Shown here: piece by piece, positions 7,787 through 14,085 of the stretch
Layout: every line of letters starts with the position of its first letter
How positions within the stretch are numbered: position 1 is the stretch's first letter
Assembly (NCBI GenBank): GCA_028867845.1
Contig: JAGWFU010000003.1
Span: 1-18,174, forward strand
DNA length: 18,174 bases
From: Microcaldota archaeon
Lineage (GTDB): Archaea > Micrarchaeota > Micrarchaeia > Micrarchaeales > Micrarchaeaceae
Direction of reading: 5' to 3'
Made by a program: the position numbers and the translations under genes
Notes under the pieces: model-generated
What the model was told of the DNA's origin: nothing
What the model saw: the letters and a program-made list of their open reading frames with translations, nothing else
Databases searched by the model: none

Positions 7787-9010
7787 ATGGCGAACGGCGA
7801 TCTTGCTAAGGAGAGTAGCGACATACTCGACGTCATAAGCGAGAGGCAGCAGATAGCGTATACGGACCTCAGCGACCTGGTATTCAGCAGGGGGATGGCG
7901 GAGGCGAAGCTCAAGTCCGCGCTCGCGGACCTGGAAGGCAGGAAGATCATAGCCTCGAGGAGCAGCGGCGGGGTGATGATGTACTACATCCTGCAGCAGC
8001 AGGACACACTTAGGAAGGTCCTCATAGTGGAGGACGACAAGAACATCAACAAGCTGATGGCCCTCTCTATAGGGAAGGGCTTCGACGTCTCGCAGATTTA
8101 CGACGGAGGCGAGGCCATCGCCTTTGTGAGGGGCAAGAAGCCCGACCTGGTTATACTGGACCTGATGCTCCCGCACAAGGACGGGCTTGACATCTGCCAG
8201 ACGATAAAGACGGACCGCGACGTCAGCAACACCATAGTCATACTTGTCAGCGCCATGGACCCGACGAGCAACAGGTTCAAGGGGATAAAGTACGGCGCGG
8301 ACTATTATATAAAGAAGCCCTTCGACCCTAGCGAGCTGAGGAGCCTTGTCACCATATTTCTCAAGAAGAAGGGTAAGAGGTTCGACCCGCTCATCGACCT
8401 GCCGGACGAGGAGCGCATGTCCACCGAGCTGGAGAGATCGATAAAGCAGGGCAAGGAGTACGCGATCGGCACCATCAGGATAAGGAACCTCGACGACTAC
8501 GCCAGGAGGTTCGGCGAGAAGTCGGCGATGGTCATACTCAGGCTGATATCGCAGCTGCTTCAGGACATAATACGCGGCAAGGAACAGAGCATGTACGTGG
8601 GCTTTCTCACCAGCAGCGTGTTTGTCATCGGCGGCAACGTGCCCGAGGTCGAGGAGAGCGTCGACAAGGTGAAGAGGGAGTTCAACGCCGTCATGCCGTT
8701 CATACTTCAGGACGAGGGGTACAAGCCTATCACAATGGACCTCGGAATAGAGGAGCTGTACGAGAAGGAGTCCATACCCAAGCTCGAGCTCGTCTACGAG
8801 CAGTCGGAGAAGAGCAAGCTCAAGGAGAGGCGTGACCGCATACTGAAGAGCAAGGGCGTGCAGCCGAAGGGCGACATAGGCTCCTACACATACGACGAGC
8901 TGCAGAAGATGCTCGGGAAAGAGGACGACCTCACGATCAAGATAACGAGGGACCCCAACGGCGTGAGGCTGCAGGTGAGCAAGGAGGAGGAAGGCGAGGA
9001 CAAGGAGTGA
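7787..9010 (+). CDS. Response regulator: winged-helix + receiver + degenerate GGDEF-like domain
   Basis: 407-aa signalling protein. Residues 8-70 look like a winged helix (DILDVISERQQIAYTDLSDL ... ALADLEGRKIIASRSSGGVMMYYIL). Residues 76-175 are a complete receiver domain: acidic pair D83/D84, phospho-acceptor D125 in VILDLMLPHKDG, S145 and K166/K167 before Pro. From about 179 the pattern FDPLIDLPDEERMSTELERS, AIGTIRIRNLDDYARRFGEKSAMVILRLISQLL and VGFLTSSVFVIGG follows a GGDEF domain, but the signature itself is replaced by TSSVF (265-269) and the metal-binding acids are missing, so cyclase activity is not expected. A charged C-terminal tail (about 330-407) is unassigned. ATG 7787 is 4 nt after GGCGA. 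No histidine kinase is nearby. The pilin-like gene follows after 13 nt, suggesting control of surface functions. Confidence 0.88.
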   Translation: MANGDLAKESSDILDVISERQQIAYTDLSDLVFSRGMAEAKLKSALADLEGRKIIASRSSGGVMMYYILQQQDTLRKVLIVEDDKNINKLMALSIGKGFDVSQIYDGGEAIAFVRGKKPDLVILDLMLPHKDGLDICQTIKTDRDVSNTIVILVSAMDPTSNRFKGIKYGADYYIKKPFDPSELRSLVTIFLKKKGKRFDPLIDLPDEERMSTELERSIKQGKEYAIGTIRIRNLDDYARRFGEKSAMVILRLISQLLQDIIRGKEQSMYVGFLTSSVFVIGGNVPEVEESVDKVKREFNAVMPFILQDEGYKPITMDLGIEELYEKESIPKLELVYEQSEKSKLKERRDRILKSKGVQPKGDIGSYTYDELQKMLGKEDDLTIKITRDPNGVRLQVSKEEEGEDKE

Positions 9011-9023
9011 CTCCGGTGATATA

Positions 9024-9572
9024 GTGGGAGTTGGGACGAGCAAGAGGGCGCAGGCGGCACTTGACTTCATGGTCTCCTACGGCGTCGCGCTTCTCGTCAT
9101 AACAATCGCGCTCGCCATCGTGTTCCAGATAGGCCTCTTCAACCCGCAGCTCACCCCTGTCTACTGCGATGCGAGCCCAGGCTTCTCCTGCCTCAACTAC
9201 GCGCTCAACGGAACGGGCGGCCTTGCGCTGACGCTGTCGCAGGCTGTCGGCGGGACGATAACAATAAACGGCGCGGGCTGCGCCACCCAGGCCAACGGCC
9301 TTGTTGTGGGCCCTGCCTTCGGCAACATCGGGATGGTTTCTTACACCGCGGCGCCGCAGTTCTACCCCACCAACTCGCTCAAGGGCGGGCTGTCGATGTA
9401 CTCCAGCTCCACCTCGGAGATGACCATGTACTGCTACGGCCCCTCCGGCAAGGTGAACGGCCAGAAGGGCAACTCCTTCACAGGGTTCGTATGGCTCAAC
9501 TACACGGTCTCTGACCTTCCCGCTACTAACACGATACAGCAAATCGCTGCCATCTCTGTGAAGTACACCTGA
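9024..9572 (+). CDS. Type IV pilin-like secreted protein (class III signal peptide)
   Basis: 182 aa. The N-terminus has the archaeal prepilin pattern: a short basic leader ending SKRA, then QAALDFMVSYG with Asp at +5, followed by a long hydrophobic stretch to about residue 38. This is the processing and assembly signal recognised by PibD/FlaK-type peptidases; the related archaeal form is RGQAALEFLMTYGWA. The outer part is Gly/Ser/Thr/Asn-rich with five cysteines, possible glycosylation sites and no recognised domain. The start is GTG 9024, 4 nt after GGTGA. It lies 13 nt after the response regulator and 9 nt before a P-loop kinase-like gene. No pilus ATPase or platform gene is in the window, so whether it forms fibres is unknown. 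Confidence 0.83.
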   Translation: MGVGTSKRAQAALDFMVSYGVALLVITIALAIVFQIGLFNPQLTPVYCDASPGFSCLNYALNGTGGLALTLSQAVGGTITINGAGCATQANGLVVGPAFGNIGMVSYTAAPQFYPTNSLKGGLSMYSSSTSEMTMYCYGPSGKVNGQKGNSFTGFVWLNYTVSDLPATNTIQQIAAISVKYT

Positions 9573-9581
9573 TGTGAATTG

Positions 9582-10145
9582 ATGACGAACGAAGAACGAA
9601 TGGTAATCGCAATAACAGGCATGCCTGGAAGCGGAAAGTCCACGGCGATAGAGCTGCTCAAGGAGATGAGGTTCACCGTGATCAACATCTCCGACTACAT
9701 AAAGGACGAGATGGCTATGGAGCACATACCCATAACCCACAAGAACCTAGAGGACTTCGCGGTTGAGCTGAGGAAGAGGCTCGGCCCCGGCGCACCAGTG
9801 ATACTCGCGACCAGGAACCTCAACAAGGTGAAGGGCGATGTCGCGATCGCGGGTATGAGGGACGTGGACGAGGTCGCATACATGCGCAAGACGCTCGGCC
9901 TAAAGATGCCGATAGTTGTGATATCACTGCCCACGGAACAGAGATACAAGAGGATAATGGCGAGGCACATAAAGGGCGACATAAAGGACCACAGGGAGTT
10001 CGCCTGGAGGGACATGAGGAACAGGAAGCTTGGGATAGAGAAGGTCCTTGCCATGGCCGACCTGGTGATAGCGAACACGGGCACCAAGGCGGATTTCAGG
10101 AAGAACCTCCGCGCGGCGGTGCGCCTGCTGAGAGCCAAGGGTTAA
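9582..10145 (+). CDS. UPF0200-type P-loop kinase-like protein (dephospho-CoA-kinase-like)
   Basis: 187-aa soluble nucleotide-binding protein. The Walker A motif is ITGMPGSGKST (11-21, K19), followed by the pattern of the archaeal UPF0200 family: VINISDYIKDEM, ITHKNLEDFAVELRKRLGPGAPV, VAIAGMRDVDEVAYMRK, a YKRIMAR segment, FAWRDMRNRKLGIEKVLAMADLVIANTG and a helical end. The fold is that of adenylate and dephospho-CoA kinases, but the substrate of the UPF0200 family is not known to me, so no reaction is assigned. The frame also has a TTG at 9579; ATG 9582 is chosen because TGTGA precedes it by exactly 4 nt. It is probably cotranscribed with the pilin-like gene. Confidence 0.85.
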   Translation: MTNEERMVIAITGMPGSGKSTAIELLKEMRFTVINISDYIKDEMAMEHIPITHKNLEDFAVELRKRLGPGAPVILATRNLNKVKGDVAIAGMRDVDEVAYMRKTLGLKMPIVVISLPTEQRYKRIMARHIKGDIKDHREFAWRDMRNRKLGIEKVLAMADLVIANTGTKADFRKNLRAAVRLLRAKG

Positions 10146-10153
10146 ATAATTAA
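10142..10153 (+). promoter_or_regulatory. TATA-like element before secreted protein gene
   Basis: TTAAATAATTAA lies about 34 nt before the ATG at 10182 and overlaps the end of the upstream gene. It may give the secreted protein its own short-leader transcript. Confidence 0.45.
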
Positions 10154-10181
10154 CATGAGATAGCTTGGGGAAGGTGTTCGC

Positions 10182-11012
10182 ATGAACAGGGCAGTCACAA
10201 TCGCGCTTCTCGCATCGCTGATGCTTATACCCTACATCACCAACGCCACTTACGTCAACATAGTGGAGCCGTTCAACGCGACGATAAACGCCAGCAACGC
10301 CAGCGTGTACCTGGGCAAGATAGGGCCCGGCCAGACGCTCTACGTGACGATATCTGCGGCTACAACTTACAACAACACCAAGTACAACATCGGATGGGAC
10401 GAGCTCGCGGTATCGAAGCTCCCCAAGGGATGGATAGCGCAGAACTCCTCGCTTTACACCACACAGATATCCGCCAAGATAACTGTGGCGCCCGATGCTG
10501 CCAACGGCACGTACCCCATAACGCTCAGCGCCATCAACTTGGGCAACTACTCGAAGCTGGGAAGCATAAACTTCAAGGCGATAGTCAACGTAACGCCGGA
10601 CGTCTTCAAGCTCTCGGTGCACCCGACCAACATAAGCACAGGGCCTGGTCAGCCTGCCAACATCTACGTGACGATAAACAACACAGGAGTCTCTGACAGC
10701 CCGTTCCAGATAACGCTGCACAACCTGCCAGCATGGAACAGGACCGACACAGTAATCGCGCTCCACCACACCTCGCAGGACTTCGTGTACCCCGTGTACG
10801 TGAACGAGCCAGGAGCTTACAGGACCAGCCTTTACGTCAGCTCCGTGGCAAGCCCGCTCATATTCAAGCAGACTAACGTCTCAATAACTACAGTGGCTAG
10901 CGTGCCAAACGACTACGCAGCGCTGGGCCAGGGAGCCCCGATATTCCCGATAACCTACGAGCCCGCCTACGCGGTGATGTACCTGATCAACCTCTTGGCA
11001 AGGCACATCTGA
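10182..11012 (+). CDS. Secreted surface protein with beta-sandwich repeats, unknown function
   Basis: Function not recognised. 276 aa with an N-terminal signal peptide or anchor (about 1-22, VTIALLASLMLIPYITNA), then two beta-rich Ig-like stretches. The first (about 25-145) includes NGTYPITLSAINLGNYSKLGS. The second (about 146-245) includes GPGQPANIYVTINNTGVSDSPFQITLHN, a wording typical of CARDB/NPCBM-like archaeal surface domains. A weakly hydrophobic C-terminus (YAVMYLINLLARHI) could be a short anchor. There are at least ten N-x-S/T sites and no cysteine, which fits a glycosylated, acid-exposed surface protein. ATG 10182 is 4 nt after GGTGT. It sits next to a pilin-like gene, so a role in the envelope is inferred. 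Confidence 0.7.
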   Translation: MNRAVTIALLASLMLIPYITNATYVNIVEPFNATINASNASVYLGKIGPGQTLYVTISAATTYNNTKYNIGWDELAVSKLPKGWIAQNSSLYTTQISAKITVAPDAANGTYPITLSAINLGNYSKLGSINFKAIVNVTPDVFKLSVHPTNISTGPGQPANIYVTINNTGVSDSPFQITLHNLPAWNRTDTVIALHHTSQDFVYPVYVNEPGAYRTSLYVSSVASPLIFKQTNVSITTVASVPNDYAALGQGAPIFPITYEPAYAVMYLINLLARHI

Positions 11013-11035
11013 TTTTGCAAACGTGACGTGATCCA

Positions 11036-11755
11036 ATGGCCAAGGCAGCAAAGAAGGAGAAGGGAAAGGGGAAGAAGACCGACAAGCCAGACAGGGAGAT
11101 AATCGGGTGCTTCATAAAGGCTGACTCGCTGCTCGACCTTGCGAGGCACGTGTGCGAGTTCCAGCACGGCTTCCGTCCGCTCAACGCGGTAAAGAGCGGC
11201 TCGCAATATAGGCTCTTCTCCCCTGGCGAGAGGATAAGGGACGTGCGCCTACTCTACTACTTCGACGTGCCCAAGATAGCGGCGTTTATGGTGTACAACC
11301 CATGGGGAGAGCACGGCGAGACCCTTTCGATGAGGGAGAGCATAGCCAACGACACCCAGGACTTCAAGTCGTTCAAGATTCCGATAATGGAAGTTTCAGC
11401 TAACGTGTACGGCCAGAAGAAACTGGAGAAGAAGGACTTCAAGAGCGTGAAGCTGCTCGAGGCCAAGGACTACAGGTCTATGATAAAGACCCTGCTGATA
11501 GCGGCTGGCCACTACGAGGCAATACCAAAATTGTTCTCCTTCCAGATGGGAGGAGAGAGGGCGATCGGCACCTTCGACATGTCCAACGAATCAGGCATGA
11601 AGGTATTCACATACGCAAAGGCCGGAAAGAGGGAGAAGTTCAACTACGTCCAGTACAACTACAACGCCGACGAGATAACCATGGCCGACAGGCTCACCGA
11701 GAAGAGCAACGGTTCAGCAAGGATAGTCAACGTTGAGGCCCTGCCCTTTATCTGA
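11036..11755 (+). CDS. Conserved-looking soluble protein of unknown function
   Basis: Not recognised. 239 aa, starting at ATG 11036, 4 nt after CGTGA. A lysine-rich N-terminal tail (MAKAAKKEKGKGKKTDKPD, about 1-19) of the kind often seen on nucleic-acid-associated archaeal proteins is followed by a mixed alpha/beta body with no membrane segment. Stretches such as LLYYFDVPKIAAFMVYNPWGEHGETLS and a tyrosine-rich part (FNYVQYNYNADEI) are distinctive but match nothing I can name. It has only two cysteines. It is convergent with the DUF192 gene, with a gap of 10 nt. Gene reality is supported by codon use like its neighbours, the binding site and the length. Confidence 0.65.
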   Translation: MAKAAKKEKGKGKKTDKPDREIIGCFIKADSLLDLARHVCEFQHGFRPLNAVKSGSQYRLFSPGERIRDVRLLYYFDVPKIAAFMVYNPWGEHGETLSMRESIANDTQDFKSFKIPIMEVSANVYGQKKLEKKDFKSVKLLEAKDYRSMIKTLLIAAGHYEAIPKLFSFQMGGERAIGTFDMSNESGMKVFTYAKAGKREKFNYVQYNYNADEITMADRLTEKSNGSARIVNVEALPFI

Positions 11756-11765
11756 TTCCGATTCT

Positions 11766-12314
11766 TCATCCCTGGAGCTGTATCCTCGACCCTATCGGTA
11801 TGCTGGTGTTTATCGAGGTCTCCAGCACAGCGCGTCCTATGTAGCACTGAGCGTTGGTGGTCTCAGGAGTAGCGTTGTAAGCGTAAACCACCGTGAGGTT
11901 GTCGTCCAGCCAGTACTGCCTCAGCGGTATCTTGGTGTTCTTCATCCAGAAGCACAGGGTGGTGCTGTTTGCGAAGTCGAAGAGCATGCCCATGCACGGT
12001 GATATTCCCCTGCAGTCGCCGATTCCAGTCTGGTTCATGTAGCCTCTCTGGGCGAGCGCGTCCGTGTCGGCCAAATACACGCCGTAGTTTGCGGTGGCTC
12101 CCTGATGGCTCAATGTCATCAGCGTGGCTGGGAATGCACTGTCCAGGCTGCTACCAGAACCGTGCATAGGAAGGAAGAGGGCAAGGACGCCCACCACTGC
12201 GAGTACCGCCACTCCCGCTATGGCGCCGATCATCTTGTACCTTGAGCCGGATATCTCCTTCTGTATCTCTCCCTCGTCGTTGAGGACATTCCCCTCCGAG
12301 TCCATGTGCACCAT
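11766..12314 (-). CDS. Membrane-anchored DUF192 protein
   Basis: 182 aa: a cytosolic acidic head, one transmembrane helix (about 28-50, IGAIAGVAVLAVVGVLALFL), then a DUF192 domain facing outside. Family marks: VYLADTDALAQRGYMNQTG, GMLFDFANSTTLCFWMKNTKIPLRQYWLDDN, VVYAY, and AVLETSINTSIPIGSRI. DUF192 proteins are small secreted or anchored beta-barrels with no agreed biochemical role. Four outer cysteines could form disulfides, two of them flanking a short GDCRGISPCMG loop that is extra relative to the usual domain. The ATG is 1 nt after the aquaporin stop, so the two are probably translated together; a second ATG at 12305 is possible. Confidence 0.85.
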   Translation of the reverse strand: MVHMDSEGNVLNDEGEIQKEISGSRYKMIGAIAGVAVLAVVGVLALFLPMHGSGSSLDSAFPATLMTLSHQGATANYGVYLADTDALAQRGYMNQTGIGDCRGISPCMGMLFDFANSTTLCFWMKNTKIPLRQYWLDDNLTVVYAYNATPETTNAQCYIGRAVLETSINTSIPIGSRIQLQG

Positions 12315-12315
12315 G

Positions 12316-12999
12316 TCAATCCTTGAGTATCAGGTATTTGTAGAGAAGCGCGGCAACTACTCCGCCGAGTATCGGGCCTATCCAGTATACGTACCAGTTA
12401 GTGAAGAACATAGACGCAATGGTTGGGCCTATTGCCCTCGCAGGGTTCATCGCAGCGCCGGTGAACGGCCCGATTGCGAGGACATCTACCATCACCGTAA
12501 GCCCTATGGCGAATCCGCCCACCTTCACAGCCCTCCTGTCTATCGCAGTACCGAACACCACGAACACCAGAAGGAATGTGGCGACTGCCTCGAATAGTAT
12601 TCCCTGCAACACCCCTGTGGACTGGCCAAGTGCCGGTGTACCGTAGTGAACCGATGCGCCAGCTGCAGCGGGATAAAGCGCGAGCAAGAACAGTCCAGCA
12701 ACCAACGCACCGACTATCTGCGAGGCTATGTAGACGACAGCGTCAGGCTTTGATATCTTGCCAGTGACGAGAGCGCCTATCGTGACCGCGGGGTTTATGT
12801 GGCCGCCCGATATGTTCATTGCCACAGTGACTGCCAGAGCAAGCGCCACTCCGTTCGCGACCGCTATTATAAGAAGCGCAGGATACGCGGGGCTCAGCGA
12901 GTATGTCGCTATCACCGCGCCAGCGCCTATGAACGTGAGCAGGAAGGCGCCGAATGCCTCGACCATCGCCTTCTGCCCTATCGTGGGATTTTTCGCCAT
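12316..12999 (-). CDS. Aquaporin / MIP family channel
   Basis: Six-helix channel for water or small neutral solutes, 227 aa (normal 225-250). Both NPA boxes are intact: SGGHINPAVTIG (N69) and GAAMNPARAIGP (N185, R188). Aligning by hand to E. coli AqpZ, the selectivity-filter positions are N49 (AqpZ F43), V173 (H174), A182 (T183) and R188 (R189). That is wider and more polar in helix 2 than a strict water channel, so glycerol, ammonia, CO2 or another small molecule is possible. The ATG at 12999 is 6 nt after a GTGA that overlaps the stop of a 37-aa upstream ORF. It is cotranscribed with that ORF and with the DUF192 gene. Confidence 0.95.
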   Translation of the reverse strand: MAKNPTIGQKAMVEAFGAFLLTFIGAGAVIATYSLSPAYPALLIIAVANGVALALAVTVAMNISGGHINPAVTIGALVTGKISKPDAVVYIASQIVGALVAGLFLLALYPAAAGASVHYGTPALGQSTGVLQGILFEAVATFLLVFVVFGTAIDRRAVKVGGFAIGLTVMVDVLAIGPFTGAAMNPARAIGPTIASMFFTNWYVYWIGPILGGVVAALLYKYLILKD

Positions 13000-13005
13000 A
13001 AATGC

Positions 13006-13119
13006 TCACTTCCTCATGCGGACCTGCTCGTCCTCTGAGACCTGCACCGTTGCGTAATTTCGTATAAGCTGGGTAAGGTTTGGCTTCTTTTTCTGGCTTC
13101 CCTGCTGTGCTAAAGTCAT
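13006..13119 (-). CDS. Small 37-aa basic protein upstream of aquaporin
   Basis: Not recognised. A 37-residue ORF from ATG 13119: basic N-terminal half (QQGSQKKKPNLTQLIRNY), then ATVQVSEDEQVRMRK. Support for a real gene: a strong TATA box 41 nt upstream with no other gene between, an end only 6 nt before the aquaporin start, and the aquaporin's GTGA overlapping its stop, which suggests translational coupling. IRNYATVQVSED recalls the start of archaeal histones (IRKAGAERVSED), but the rest of the histone fold is absent, so I do not call it one. It may be a small regulatory or leader peptide. The frame runs further upstream to 13194, but that would cross the promoter. Confidence 0.5.
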   Translation of the reverse strand: MTLAQQGSQKKKPNLTQLIRNYATVQVSEDEQVRMRK

Positions 13120-13154
13120 GTTATTCCCCCGTAACACTCTATCCTCTTGTTTGG

Positions 13155-13165
13155 AAATATATAAG
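13155..13165 (-). promoter_or_regulatory. TATA box of small ORF-aquaporin-DUF192 operon
   Basis: The minus strand reads CTTATATATTT, close to the ideal archaeal TATA element, centred about 41 nt before the ATG at 13119. A second A/T element (TTTAAAAA) lies further upstream near 13180. Confidence 0.65.
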
Positions 13166-13212
13166 CCTTTCCGGTGCCTTTTTAAACCCCCCAACTTGCA
13201 GTCATCAAATAT

Positions 13213-13222
13213 CTTTTTATAG
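13213..13222 (+). promoter_or_regulatory. TATA box of tRNA-Lys
   Basis: CTTTTTATAG is centred about 30 nt before the first base of tRNA-Lys, the usual spacing for transcription to start at or within a few nucleotides of the tRNA. Confidence 0.6.
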
Positions 13223-13248
13223 CTGAACGTGCCAAATACCCTTTACGT

Positions 13249-13323
13249 GGGCTCGTAACTCAGCACGGCTAGAGTGGCGGTCTTTTAAACCGTAGGTCGT
13301 GGGTTCAAATCCCACCGAGCCCG
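13249..13323 (+). tRNA. tRNA-Lys (anticodon TTT)
   Basis: A full cloverleaf of 75 nt can be drawn: acceptor GGGCTCG/CGAGCCC with discriminator G, anticodon stem GCGGT/ACCGT around loop CTTTTAA (anticodon TTT at 13284-13286), and T-arm GTGGG-TTCAAAT-CCCAC. No intron and no encoded CCA. The following gene starts 20 nt after the tRNA with its own binding site, so the two are probably on one transcript. Confidence 0.96.
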
Positions 13324-13342
13324 CGTTACGTTTGGTGAATTT

Positions 13343-13843
13343 GTGCCATCTATACTAAGCATGGGCAAGATCGTGGGCGCGTACCCAAAGAACATGACGC
13401 GCGAAGCGATAGCTGTGAGCGAGTATCTTGGCGCATCCGCTCTTCTAGAGGGTTATCTTCCTCTTGCCCGAATAATACTCGACTCAACGTCTAAGAGCAG
13501 GGAGGTGAGCGAGCTTGTTACGAGGTTCGGCAAGCTGGAGCTCAAGCGGTCCTTTGCAGGGAGGGACACCGCCCTCTCTGAGTCGCTGTTCGAGGATTCA
13601 ACCCATGCCGCAAACCTCGCCATCGCCATAATAAAGGGAGACAAGACGATGGGCGATGAGATAAGGAGGATAGAGGGCCTGATACAGGAGAAGATCGCGC
13701 TGCCGAAGTGGGACGACTCCATAGGCAGGGACGCGATGGGCGTGGCAAACATAGAGATGTACAATCCCGGATTCATAAGGCAGCAGAGCAAGCTTGCCGC
13801 GGCGAACCTGGAGTGGCTCAGGAAGGAGGCCACGATGGGGTGA
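13343..13843 (+). CDS. Helical soluble protein of unknown function
   Basis: Not recognised. 166 aa starting at GTG 13343, which is 4 nt after GGTGA. Mostly helical, no membrane segment and no cysteine. Notable stretches: GAYPKNMTREAIAVSEYLGASALLEGYLPLARIIL near the start, RFGKLELKRSFAGRDTALSESLFEDSTHAANLAIAIIKGDKTMG in the middle, and NPGFIRQQSKLAAANLEWLRKE at the end. It is flanked by two tRNA genes and lies just ahead of a ribosomal protein operon, so a role in translation or RNA handling is possible, but only by position. The frame is clean and codon use is like that of its neighbours. Confidence 0.65.
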   Translation: MPSILSMGKIVGAYPKNMTREAIAVSEYLGASALLEGYLPLARIILDSTSKSREVSELVTRFGKLELKRSFAGRDTALSESLFEDSTHAANLAIAIIKGDKTMGDEIRRIEGLIQEKIALPKWDDSIGRDAMGVANIEMYNPGFIRQQSKLAAANLEWLRKEATMG

Positions 13844-13913
13844 AGCCCCTTAAAACCCGCTGGTATCAAGGCTTAAATACCTGCCGAATCAATATATATT
13901 TTGTATTCGCGCC

Positions 13914-13935
13914 CTATTTAGTAAAGTCTAAATAG
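13914..13935 (+). repeat. Inverted repeat / probable tRNA-Ser promoter
   Basis: A perfect 8-bp inverted repeat, CTATTTAG and CTAAATAG, with a 6-nt spacer. The right arm is centred about 26 nt before tRNA-Ser and can serve as its TATA box. Whether the symmetry matters (hairpin, factor site) or is chance in A/T-rich DNA is open. Confidence 0.6.
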
Positions 13936-13939
13936 TAAG

Positions 13940-13957
13940 ATGATAAAACCTTATCAT
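13940..13957 (+). repeat. Inverted repeat abutting tRNA-Ser
   Basis: A perfect 7-bp inverted repeat, ATGATAA-AACC-TTATCAT, whose last base is directly before the first base of tRNA-Ser. If transcribed it would form a hairpin exactly at the 5' processing point. If transcription starts at the tRNA, it is the A/T-rich melting region of the promoter. Confidence 0.6.
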
Positions 13958-13995
13958 GCCAGGGTGGCAGAATCCGGTAACGCGTGCGCCTGGAA

Positions 13996-14006
13996 ACAAT
14001 CCAGGA
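13996..14006 (+). other. tRNA intron 1 (position 37/38, 11 nt)
   Basis: Sequence ACAATCCAGGA. Anticodon-loop bases CTGG pair with intron bases CCAG to form the 4-bp central helix. A 3-nt bulge GAA lies on the 3' side and a loop AAACAAT closes the other end, a relaxed bulge-helix-loop form of the archaeal splicing motif. Cutting after the second bulge base on each side restores loop CTGGAAA. Confidence 0.88.
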
Positions 14007-14040
14007 AGCGCATGGCTCTTCTGAGCCTTTTGGGTTCAAA

Positions 14041-14059
14041 TGCAATCCAGTGCTGAATA
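14041..14059 (+). other. tRNA intron 2 (T-loop, position 59/60, 19 nt)
   Basis: Sequence TGCAATCCAGTGCTGAATA, inside the T-loop. T-loop bases TTCA pair with intron TGAA (4-bp helix), with 3-nt bulges AAT and TAT, and GCA/TGC closes the inner stem: a complete bulge-helix-bulge. Cutting after the second bulge base on each side restores the normal T-loop TTCAAAT between TTGGG and CCCAA. Confidence 0.88.
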
Positions 14060-14085
14060 TCCCAACCCTGGCGTAAGTGATGTTT

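Larger units (their letters stand above)
13958..14073 (+). tRNA. tRNA-Ser (anticodon GGA) with two introns
   Basis: A 116-nt gene that gives an 86-nt class II tRNA after removal of 11 and 19 nt. Acceptor GCCAGGG/CCCTGGC with discriminator G, as in serine tRNAs. Anticodon stem TGCGC (13985-13989)/GCGCA (14008-14012); anticodon GGA at 13992-13994. Long variable arm GGCTC-TTCT-GAGCC (14014-14027). T-stem TTGGG (14030-14034)/CCCAA (14061-14065). Introns sit at tRNA positions 37/38 and 59/60. The D-stem is weak: G10-C25 and C11-G24 pair but A12 and C23 do not. No CCA is encoded. The S13 gene starts 12 nt downstream, probably on the same transcript. Confidence 0.9.

Noticed and set aside
7754..9070. 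438-aa minus-strand ORF
   Set aside because: Antisense shadow of the response regulator; Leu/Val/His/Arg-rich translation without any domain, while the plus strand has a full receiver domain.
13006..13119. Truncated archaeal histone
   Set aside because: Only a dozen residues resemble the histone start; the central helix and end are missing and no frameshifted continuation is seen before the aquaporin gene.
13989..14005. CCTGG-AAACAAT-CCAGG as the true anticodon stem-loop
   Set aside because: The loop lacks U33 and a usable anticodon; the outer stem TGCGC/GCGCA with an 11-nt intron restores CTGGAAA.
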